This document shows positions 21,015 through 29,317 of a DNA stretch of 55,704 bases, piece after piece; position 1 is the first letter of the stretch, and each line of letters starts with the position of its first letter. A model generated the notes under the pieces. That model worked only from the letters and a program-made list of their open reading frames with translations, was not told the DNA's origin and made no database searches. The DNA lies in the NCBI GenBank assembly GCA_902651635.1, contig CACRSC010000057.1:135026-190729 (forward strand), in the 5' to 3' direction. A program made the position numbers and the translations under genes. Source of the DNA: Mastigamoeba balamuthi (Eukaryota > Evosea > Mastigamoebida > Mastigamoebidae).

Positions 21015-21521
21015 ATGCAGAGCACAGTAAACGTCATTGGTGGGGTAAAACAAGCCACAGAGGGCGAAACACAAACACAATTGTCCAATGCATCGTTCTA
21101 CCGAGGCACACTGCACATTCCACAGCACACCAGGGATCCTTTCAAGATACACAGCTCAGAGATCGACCCCTGGGACCCTCACTGTGCACTTCCGGTCCGA
21201 CACACAACTCTCCGTGGCCCGGAGTACGATGTCGAGCACACACTCTACACTTCGTCATCGTACAGAAAACCTTCAGACCCCCCAAGAGATCAGACCCTCA
21301 GGGGAAATCCACTTTCCGATCCAGTCAAGAATGTGGAACCGAGTACCTCTGATAACATGCTTGCCATCATTGCCATCACCGCTGCAGTCATTCTGATTCT
21401 CTCAGCTGCTCTTCCATAAATCCTCCCATTCACATACGGAGGATGGTCCTCATACTCAGAAAATCGACCTCTCGGATATTCACCAAATATCTTCAACCTA
21501 TTCCAGGAACTCGACAAATAG
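21015..21521 (+). pseudogene. Right-end membrane protein (in-frame TAA)
   Basis: An ATG at 21015 opens a frame of 134 codons ending TAA 21417-21419. The first 110 residues are polar. A membrane helix follows (MLAIIAITAAVILILSAAL) just before the stop. Past the TAA the frame stays open for 33 more codons with viral-like composition (YGGWSSYSENRPLGYSPNIF) to TAG 21519-21521, so CAA to TAA is likely. It diverges from the minus-strand gene at 20894 and is the last recognisable viral gene. No family is recognised. Confidence 0.5.
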
Positions 21522-22087
21522 ATAACTTAATTGTATAAATCTGAATTGGTTTATTTGACTGTGTGAATGTGGGGTGTGGAAGGCTGTGCTACCCCGCCTC
21601 AGACTATAGAGGGTGGCTCCCCATTAAAGAAGCGCAGTATAATGTAGGGCGGCCCCCTAAACTGTTTAAGGCAGCCCCAACTTGTCTTAGCACGTCGATC
21701 ACATTTACGTTCCGTAGCAGAAGCAACTTCACTACATGCCGCTACACAGACCTCCGCTATGCACTGTAGCAGAAGCAGAAAAGCGTAGTGGCATGTAGCG
21801 GAAGGTGTGTAGCAGCATGTAGCGGACCCACATGTAGCAGTGCATAGCAGAGCATGTGTGTAGCGGTGCGTAGCGAACCCACATGTAGTGGCATGTAGCA
21901 GAGGATTGGTGTAGCAGCACGTAGCGGACCCCTATGTAGCAGAGTGTAGCGAAAGGCTGTGTTGCAACAGTGTGTAGTGAAGGCTGCGTAGCGGCATGTA
22001 GCGGAAGTCTATGTGATTCAGTGCAGATAGTTATTTTAGTTTACGTCATTTGCGTGCTGTGCTAGCTGGACAGACAGGTGAGCAGTA
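21522..22087. other. Right flank of viral element and first TAGCGG array
   Basis: AT-rich DNA directly after the last viral frame, then the first repeat array (listed separately). I could not recognise a terminal inverted repeat of the viral element here, because the other end lies outside the window. Confidence 0.4.
21718..22010. repeat. TAGCGG-type repeat array 1
   Basis: Dense, irregular repetition of TGTAGCGG, CATGTAGCGG, TAGCAG and their variants every 10-20 bases. Most copies are in the plus orientation, with the inverse form (GCTACA, CGCTAC) at the left edge near 21740-21760. The same vocabulary occurs at 23840-23945, 25478-25895, 37715-37990 and 38225-38830. The short words do not have the equal direct repeats and unique spacers of a CRISPR array. 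Confidence 0.8.
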
Positions 22088-22771
22088 ATGCAGATGGAAG
22101 CAGGTTCTCAGGAAGCCACAGCAGGTGAGCCTTGTGCACAGATGGCGTCAAGGCAACATCAGAGAGATGTTGCCTGGGAGTACAAGGCATACCGCTGCAG
22201 TGCATGTGACAGGTACTACACGTCGCAGTATCACCTGCAGAGGGCTGGGCACATGGGCAGTCACCATCGCCCCGAGAAATGGAATGCAACATCAGGCAGA
22301 TGGTCTGCTCTGTTCGTTGCAGACAGGGCAGCTGCCTGGAGCCAGGCCAAAGCAGCAGAGAACAAACGCCAGTTTGTTGTGGACAGCACAGGTATTTTAT
22401 TGAGACCACTATTCAATTCAAATCACATAATTAACAATTATAAGAGCAGCAAAGAGAGAGTGGAGCCACATCAGCCAGTCCAGGCAGTTTGCTGCCATAG
22501 TGGCCGAGGCAGCAATGGAGGGCATGCTGGATGAGGGACAGCAGCCGAGGACTGCCCATGAAGAGGAAGCACCACAGCTGGAAGGAGATAAGGGTCGTTG
22601 TGGAAAAACGGCAGAAGACAGGCAGAGAACAGCTGCCTTGTGCCTAGGCAGCCAGCTCGAACAGGAGGGAAGCTCGGACAGCTTATCAGAGAACAGCGAG
22701 GTGGAAGAGGGAGAGGACGGCTTGTCACTGCAGAAGGAGAAGCTGAGCCTCATCAGGCATGTGTGCTCAAT
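22088..22771 (+). CDS. Zinc-finger protein, 5' part, runs into assembly gap
   Basis: ATG 22088. Exon 1 ends at 22391 (donor GTATTT) and exon 2 starts at 22450 (acceptor AAGAGCAG); these limits keep the frame open. Exon 1 encodes CSACDRYYTSQYHLQRAGHM and a following SHH, a C2H2 or BED-like zinc finger (Cys-x2-Cys-x12 to 14-His-x4 to 5-His). Exon 2 encodes helical and acidic Ser/Glu-rich sequence up to the N run. It lies between two TAGCGG arrays. It may be the first part of one gene that continues after the gap, possibly a gene of the mobile unit bounded by the arrays. Confidence 0.5.
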
Positions 22772-23597
22772 NNNNNNNNNNNNNNNNNNNNNNNNNNNNN
22801 NNNNNNNNNNNNNNNNNNNNNNNNNNNNNNNNNNNNNNNNNNNNNNNNNNNNNNNNNNNNNNNNNNNNNNNNNNNNNNNNNNNNNNNNNNNNNNNNNNNN
22901 NNNNNNNNNNNNNNNNNNNNNNNNNNNNNNNNNNNNNNNNNNNNNNNNNNNNNNNNNNNNNNNNNNNNNNNNNNNNNNNNNNNNNNNNNNNNNNNNNNNN
23001 NNNNNNNNNNNNNNNNNNNNNNNNNNNNNNNNNNNNNNNNNNNNNNNNNNNNNNNNNNNNNNNNNNNNNNNNNNNNNNNNNNNNNNNNNNNNNNNNNNNN
23101 NNNNNNNNNNNNNNNNNNNNNNNNNNNNNNNNNNNNNNNNNNNNNNNNNNNNNNNNNNNNNNNNNNNNNNNNNNNNNNNNNNNNNNNNNNNNNNNNNNNN
23201 NNNNNNNNNNNNNNNNNNNNNNNNNNNNNNNNNNNNNNNNNNNNNNNNNNNNNNNNNNNNNNNNNNNNNNNNNNNNNNNNNNNNNNNNNNNNNNNNNNNN
23301 NNNNNNNNNNNNNNNNNNNNNNNNNNNNNNNNNNNNNNNNNNNNNNNNNNNNNNNNNNNNNNNNNNNNNNNNNNNNNNNNNNNNNNNNNNNNNNNNNNNN
23401 NNNNNNNNNNNNNNNNNNNNNNNNNNNNNNNNNNNNNNNNNNNNNNNNNNNNNNNNNNNNNNNNNNNNNNNNNNNNNNNNNNNNNNNNNNNNNNNNNNNN
23501 NNNNNNNNNNNNNNNNNNNNNNNNNNNNNNNNNNNNNNNNNNNNNNNNNNNNNNNNNNNNNNNNNNNNNNNNNNNNNNNNNNNNNNNNNNNNNNNNN
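22772..23597. other. Assembly gap (826 N)
   Basis: A run of N. Any frame spanning it is meaningless. Confidence 1.
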
Positions 23598-23839
23598 GCT
23601 GACGAGTGGGACCATCTCAGTCAAGTGGTGGAAGGTGCTGCTGGACATCATGGGAAAGAAACAGCTGGAGCAACTGCAGAAAATCTGTCCAGAGAAAGCA
23701 GAGGATGGTGGCACAGAGAGGAAAAGACATCCAGAGTATGGCCCTTACAGGCCCTTATACTACAACCACCTCTCTTGCCACTTTTCGGACAACATAGACA
23801 GGTTTGGACCACTGCCAGTTGTTTGTGCCCAGACACTGG
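23598..23839 (+). other. Possible coding fragment after the gap
   Basis: Two frames stay open. One gives a plausible helical segment (SVKWWKVLLDIMGKKQLEQL) and then an aromatic segment (YGPYRPLYYNHLSCHFSDN). It could be an exon of the gene begun at 22088. The frame runs into the small TAGCGG array without a clear splice site. Confidence 0.35.
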
Positions 23840-23945
23840 AGTACATAGCGAAACGTGCTATAGCGTGTTCCGCTACGTGCCGCTACACACAAAGTGCCAC
23901 TACAGTGCATAGCGAAGGGTCCGCTACGCACTGTAGTGGAAGTAT
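23840..23945. repeat. TAGCGG-type repeat array 2 (short)
   Basis: About 100 bases with TAGCGAAACG, the inverse forms CCGCTAC and CGCTAC, and TAGCGAAGG, arranged as an imperfect palindrome. Same vocabulary as array 1. Confidence 0.7.
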
Positions 23946-23964
23946 AAACCGATTTCTCCTGCTC

Positions 23965-25343
23965 AAACACTAATCCCTATGATGTCATTTGTGAGCTTTT
24001 TATTCTTCACAAAACGAGCCACCCCAAGCCAAAAGCACAGAGCACCAGCTCTCGTGCAGCAGAGAGCAAGAAGAAGAAGAAGAAGGACAAGAAACAGAGG
24101 ACCAAGGGCTGCACTGGGCCTATCATCATCATCATCCCGCCACCTTCTGTCCTTGAACCCAAGGCAATGTCTGTGACAGGAGGTACATAGAACCCTGTGA
24201 CTCTTTTCCCCTCTAACACTTTTCCCTTAAACATATAGGAGGTGCTGCTTGTGCTGCATCAGCCAGCGAGCCCGATCTCTCCAGTGATGAGAAGTGCCAG
24301 GTCGGCAGCGAGGAGTACAGGGGGGTGCCCACCAGGGCACACGATGAAGCAGAAGCAGCAGAGGAACGTGCAGCGGCAGAGGAGCAGCAGCACATCGCGA
24401 ACATGATGGGAAGGGCACGTGAGCTGCTGGCCCCCTTCAACCTCAAGCCGTCTTCAGAGCAGGCAGCCCAGCCCTGCACTTTTGCAGACGTCAGGGCAGG
24501 CATCAAGAGCCTGCAGATTCTCAATGCTGCCACATTCCGTGAACTGATAAACCAGTAGGTCCCTTCTCTCTTCATTTTCTCTTAACACTCTAACATATAT
24601 CTTTCAAAAAAAAGGTTGGACGTGCTGCAGCAGAGCATGGACTCCAGCAGGCAGATAAGGGACCTGACCCTCAGGGAGAAGATCATGTGCAGCATTCCCG
24701 GTACGTGCCCTTTTTTTTCTGAGGTTTGACACTTATTGCTTACACAGTCCCTGGATTGGGCAACCTCCCTCCCAAGAGTGGTCCTTTCTCCAGTGCTCTG
24801 TCTGCAATAATGGCTAGGCCCATTGTTGCGCAGATTGAGCAGTGGACAAAGGCCAACTACGCCCTACTGTTCAAGGACCATCCCGAGTGGAAGTGCGTTT
24901 TCATTACAATTGTTTTCCTAATACTAACCATTAACAGGACAAACACTCAGATGCACTTCGACGAAATCATTCAGGCAGTCTGGCCTCCCGAGTTTGTCAC
25001 GTTCTTCGCAGAGAACCCCACTGTTCACAAGGGGGTCTGTGAGCACATCCAGGCTGTCTGGCAGAACCAGCACTCCAATGAGTCGTGAGTTCTCCCCTTT
25101 CTTTCCTTTTTGATGACTAACAATTTATGCAGGAGGGGCAGGGCAAGCTCATCCCGTGCAGAGTCCCCACGCACACCAAGGACCAAGAGACCCAGGCACA
25201 GCACGACCCGCACCAGCTCTCAGGCTGTTCTCGATGCCATGGATCTCATGGAGCAGACCGTGCATGGCACTGAGACTGCAGCTGCTGCAGCTGCTCCTGC
25301 AGCAGCTCCTGCAGCTGCAGCAGGGTCCCACGCCATGCACTGA
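23965..25343 (+). CDS. Multi-exon hypothetical protein, 3' part of array-bounded gene
   Basis: Exons about 23965-24182, 24239-24554, 24615-24700, 24748-24892, 24938-25084 and 25133-25343, joined by GT-AG introns of 44-60 bases that keep one frame. Introns have donors such as GTACAT, GTACGT, GTGCGT and GTGAGT, and branch-like CTAAC/ACTAAC. The product has a Lys-rich stretch, a five-Ile run, an Ala/Glu-rich coiled region (about residues 90-130), a helical domain (with LQILNAATFRELINQ), a Trp-rich part (QAVWPPEFVTFFAENP) and a basic Ser/Arg/Thr tail with a run of Ala. The start was not found; the first exon may continue upstream. No family is recognised. It is flanked by arrays 2 and 3. Confidence 0.6.
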
Positions 25344-25477
25344 ATTCCTTTTCTGTTCATTATGAACAGGCTCTCCCCCCAGATTGAAGCTGCCTGCTCC
25401 CTCTCTTATAATGACACCAAAACAATGATTGATCGATTCAATTTCATTTCATTTGTATTGCAATTGATTCAGCCTAG

Positions 25478-25895
25478 CCTGTAGTGAACGGTTCCACTAC
25501 ATACTGTAGCAGACCCTGCGTAGCAGCACGTAGCGGTGGACTGTGTAGCAGTGCATAGCGGATGGTAGAACTACGCACCGCTACACACCCTCTGCTACGC
25601 AGTGTAGCGAACCCTGCGTAGCGGCACGTAGCGGAGGCCTGCATAGTGGTGCATAGCAGATGGTAGAACTACGCGCCGCTACACACCCTCTGCTATGCAG
25701 TGTAGCGGACCCTGCATAGCGGAGGCCTGTGTAGCGGTGCGTAGCGAATGGTAGAACTACGCGCTGCTATGCACCCTCCACTACGCACTGTAGTGGACCT
25801 TACGTAGCGGCACGTAGTGAAGGCCTGTATAGCGGTGCGTAGTTCGACCATTCGCTATGCACCGCTATGCAAGCCTCCGCTACGCGCCGCAACAT
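25478..25895. repeat. TAGCGG-type repeat array 3 with strong dyads
   Basis: Higher-order units of roughly 80-105 bases, marked by GGTAGAACTACGC at about 25564, 25668 and 25749. Each unit has plus-orientation words (GTAGCGGCACGTAGCGGAGG) facing inverse words (CCGCTACACACCCTC). The last 85 bases (25808-25892) form an almost complete palindrome centred near the CGACCATTCG at 25851. Such sequence could fold into hairpins or cruciforms. Confidence 0.8.
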
Positions 25896-26594
25896 GCTTG
25901 ACGTGAGCATATGGCGGGGTAGCAGGTACCCACGTGGTTCCACACTTTCCACTGCAGTACTACTTTCCCCTTGGCATTCAAGAGAGGTTTTGCTCTGTCA
26001 AAATGTTCTGCACTCATGATCAAGGGCTCATTCGAACGCCCATTACATTGTCTACACGTTCCAGGTGTTTATTTGGCATTTGTGCGTGATTATTCCACTC
26101 TTATACCGATGTAGGCACTTGCAGGATCTGTGCAGGTAACTGGTATACCTGGTGTGTCCCATAATTTATGGGATACCAAGTGCTGCTCTGATAACTGCAC
26201 GGTAACTGCATGACTTACCCACCAGTTTTTCAGTACTGAATTACCGCAACAATTAGTGGGCTTTAATCATTCAGAAACAGTGGGATTTATTGCTGGAATG
26301 CACTTTTACATGTAAAAAAGTTGGCTAGGCTCATTCTGAGCATGATACTGAGCATTCAGCTCATAAGAAGCAAAGGCTGGCATATAAGTACGAGCATAAG
26401 GACCACCGTCAATTGGAGAGACACTCTGACCTCTTCCTGTTCAATGGGGTATTTTCCCCTGTGCTTGCCCTCAATTGAAAATTGAAAAGGTAGCAAATTG
26501 TTCTGCCTCAGTGATCACTTTGGAGGCACTTCACTGCTGCAGTGAAGAAGGGAGGGTCCAGTTCCCAAGAAGGCAGTCACGTTCTCACAGCCCA
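25896..26594. other. Intergenic region
   Basis: No convincing gene. Mixed composition; contains TCAATTGA at about 26470 and CAATTG at about 26408. It presumably holds the promoter of the following secreted-protein gene. Confidence 0.4.
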
Positions 26595-27265
26595 ATGCAC
26601 GTTCTCGGACTTGCAGCTCTACTGATGGGCCCGGCGCTCTGTTTGAGCACCGGCAGCACGTGCCTGTACGCCTTCGTGTCACCGCGGGAGCCCACGCTGC
26701 TGTGGACCCCCACCACAGTGCCCGACACGTCCATCTCGGCCAACAACTCCATCCACCTCTCCGACGGCACCCCGCTCAACCATGGCGAGGTCTGCAACGG
26801 CTTCCGCGCTGAGTACCGCAACGACACGGACCCCGGCGCAGAGGATTTCAGCGGCAACGGCACGTGGACCAGCAGGTGCACCTTTTCTTGCGTTTTTTTC
26901 TCCGGTTATTTCGACTTGGCGTTTTCGAACTCAATTGCTCCTTTTTCGCGTCTCTGTGGCTGCGGCTGTGAAGGTACGTGGGGTGCGACGGCGTGGTGAG
27001 GGAGTCTTTCGACACATTCTATGCAAATGGCGACCAGGTGTTCGCAAGGGCCGTGCAGGTGTGGCAGCGGACGCTGTTCGACGTGCTGGAGGGCCGCACG
27101 GTCCGTCTGTGGATCGACTGCAACAACGGGGTCCAGTCGTGCCTGCTCTTCAGGATCGTGCCCTCTGCTGCGCCCTATCACACGTGCCCCTCTGGCGCCC
27201 TGAGCTCAGCCCCTTCTGCTGCAGCCCTCTTGCTGGCCGTGCTGGCAGTTGTTATGCACGGCTGA
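26595..27265 (+). CDS. Secreted protein with C-terminal hydrophobic tail, paralog A
   Basis: Exons 26595-26875 and 26974-27265 (intron donor GTGCAC, acceptor GTGAAG), 190 residues. An N-terminal signal peptide (about residues 1-17) is followed by an ectodomain with paired Cys, several N-x-S/T sites and the motif GEVCNGFRAEYRN. The second exon has FYANGDQVF, CNNGVQSCLLF and a C-terminal hydrophobic segment after a Ser/Ala-rich stretch, the pattern of a GPI anchor signal. It shares domain plan, intron phase and intron position with the next gene. The function is unknown; a surface protein is likely. Confidence 0.7.
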
Positions 27266-27727
27266 GCAGTGTAAACATACAGCAAACGGTCGTTCAGAAT
27301 TCCAATACACGGAAACGGTTGAGACAAAGCATGAGTCTTAATTCGGGGCTTGTCTTTGTGGCACAAACTTGCCGAGTACACTCTCGCCCTTTGCTGCCCT
27401 CACAGCATTTCTGAGGAGATAACCCACGAGCTCCGCGCCAGCCCCATAGATTATCACCCGACCCACGCCCTGGTGGAATGGGAATCTGCGCTTCTTCTAT
27501 TTGGAGTTCTCATAAACCGATTTCATTTTATCGGGTGACTCAGAAACCACTGCACATAAGAAAACTGCACCCCCGCACACACCCACACCAAAGATTCACT
27601 CACTGTGCGAAGTCGACAGGTGTCCCCCAGCTCCCAGCCCGATACAAAACCCCCCAGCGGCCCCGGACCCTCCGCAACGGGAGCCACTGTTTATTTTATC
27701 AGCGTTAGTGAAGTGTTTGTCAGCCAA

Positions 27728-28493
27728 ATGTTCACTTGGCTCGCGTCGTCCCCGCTGCTGCTGCTGGCCCTGCTCGCGACCCCCGCGCACTCGCGCGGCA
27801 CGTGCCACGGGTGCATGTACTCGTTCGACATGCCCCAGGTGCCGGCGCTGGCGTGGGGCCCCGACACGGTGCCCGACTCGGTGATCAGCGCCAACAACAC
27901 GATCCGGATGGCGGGGGGCAGGCCCCTGCACCGCGGCGAGGGCTGCAACGGCTTCCGCGTCGAGTACCTCAACTACACAGAGTACAACGGCGGCGCCTAC
28001 CACTACCTCAACGACACCGAGTTCGACTTCCGCCTCGCCACGGGCTCCTGGTCCAGCCAGTGCGCCAGCCGCCGACTTCCCCATTTTTCATTCCCTAATC
28101 TTGAATTTATAAATCAGAAATTAACTGTATCAATTTACTTTACTGTTTCGTACGGGACGGATCAATTGACGTGGGGAAAACTCCAGCTTCAACGGGACAG
28201 ACGGGGTGGAGCGCGACCTGATCAACATCTTCTACGCCAACGGGGAGGTGCTGCGCGCGAGGAAGGTGCAGTCGTGGGAGACGAACCTCTTCGACGAGCT
28301 GCGCGGGCGGACGATGCGCCTCTGGGTCACGTGCAACAACGGCGTCGAGTCGTGCCTGCTCTTCAAGATCGCCCCCGCGGAGCCCCAGCTCGTCTGCTGC
28401 GCCGCGGGCACCCCGCAGGCCTCGGCGCCCGCCGCTGCCCTCCTGCTCGCTGTCCTCGCGGTCGCGGGTCTGCTCTCGGTCGCTGGTGTGTAG
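27728..28493 (+). CDS. Secreted protein with C-terminal hydrophobic tail, paralog B
   Basis: Exons 27728-28059 and 28187-28493, with the same phase-2 intron position as paralog A (donor GTGCGC, acceptor CTCCAG; the intron contains TCAATTGAC), 212 residues. The signal peptide is residues 1-22. Shared motifs with A are VPDSVISANN (A has VPDTSISANN), GEGCNGFRVEY, FYANGEVL and CNNGVESCLLF. The C-terminus is a long Ala/Leu/Val segment ending AGV, like a GPI signal or membrane anchor. It is more GC-rich than A. A recent tandem duplication is not suggested; the two have diverged well beyond their motifs. Confidence 0.75.
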
Positions 28494-29123
28494 AACGAAC
28501 GAGCCGCGGACACCAGCGAGTACAACAAAGAGGATCACTTTTGGAGGCCTATGCTCAATTGATCAGAGAGTTGCTCAAGTGCTACACGCCTGGGAGGACC
28601 TCTATGTTACGAGCAGAATCACAGGCTCGTATGCTCGTCGCGTGTGTGTCCGGCTGTCGTGACTCGGTGAGTCAGTTGCTGTGATGGTCTCAAATAATGC
28701 AACGCACCCCGAAGATGCTGACGGGCGTCCGGAGCATCTCGAGGCCCCTCACGTCATGGAGCCGGTCTGGACGACGCAGAGGGGCTCGGTGCTGTTATGG
28801 GGTTTAAGTCATGTACCCGGCGCTGCCCGCGAGCGCCGTCATCTTCACCTCGCCGCCCTGCGAGACCAGCGAGTAGTGCGCCCTCGCCTTGCAGCCCGTC
28901 CATCCCAGCCTCCTGGCCGCGGCGTTGGGGCCTGGCGGTGCAGTTGAAGAAATACCCCTAACAGGCTCCCGACTGCCCCATAGTGCTGGGACATAGTGCC
29001 TTGAAAGTTGAAGGAGAACGGGTTGGTGCTGACAGCCTTGTCTAGGTCCGTGCAGGCTTGCTCGCCATCACCGGTGGGCACTTAGGCTTGGAAAGGACAG
29101 GTCAAACTCAGAAAAAAAGATTT
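28494..29123 (-). other. Intergenic region with a possible gene remnant
   Basis: About 630 bases. On the minus strand, roughly 28930 to 28811, a GC-rich frame reads like the end of a host protein (GCKARAHYSLVSQGGEVKMT) and stops at TAA; no upstream part is found, so it may be a truncated gene end. TCAATTGA occurs at about 28556. Nothing else is recognised. Confidence 0.3.
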
Positions 29124-29207
29124 CGACAGCTGCAGGATTTGAACCTACGCCTCCGTTGGGAGAATTGATTTCGAGTCAATCGCCTTAGACCGCTCGGCCA
29201 AGCTGTC
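29124..29207 (-). tRNA. tRNA-Ser (anticodon CGA), copy 1
   Basis: 84 bases. Acceptor stem GACAGCT pairs with AGCTGTC, the anticodon loop CTCGAAA has CGA at its centre, the long variable arm is CTCCCAACGGAG and the T arm is GGTTCAAATCC. No CCA is encoded. The long variable arm and the anticodon for UCG codons make it serine type II. Confidence 0.95.
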
Positions 29208-29317
29208 ATTCACATATTTATTCAATCTCAGAGAGTCTTCAGGAGCCCACCCAATCACTCCCCTGCTAAGATACTCGCGATTCCCCTGTACACCGGAAAT
29301 ATCTCCGCCTGCGCCTG

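Larger units (their letters stand above)
1..21521. mobile_element. Endogenous Polinton / polinton-like virus (virophage-related) element, left end outside window
   Basis: A continuous block of virus-type genes: double-jelly-roll capsid protein, A32-like packaging ATPase, primase-SF3 helicase, retroviral-type integrase and Ulp1-like protease, plus membrane and coiled-coil proteins. This gene set is characteristic of Polintons/Mavericks, polinton-like viruses and Mavirus-like virophages. Genes are packed with short gaps and, apart from the inserted transposon, need no introns, unlike the flanking host genes. The right limit is placed after the last recognisable viral frame near 21521. The left limit, any terminal inverted repeat and a possible polymerase B gene would lie before base 1. 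Most long genes carry in-frame stops, so the copy is probably inactive. Integration is inferred from host genes on the same contig. Confidence 0.85.

Noticed and set aside
576-21521. Reassigned UAG/UGA codons in the viral element
   Set aside because: TGA also ends several of its genes exactly where homology or composition stops (ATPase, MCP, integrase), host genes use TGA and TAG as normal stops, and catalytic residues are damaged too, so nonsense mutations are simpler.
22500-23912. Long frames crossing the N run
   Set aside because: They exist only because N is translated as X.
21718-25895. TAGCGG arrays as CRISPR
   Set aside because: Words are 8-20 bases, irregularly spaced and in both orientations, without constant repeats and unique spacers; the genome is eukaryotic.
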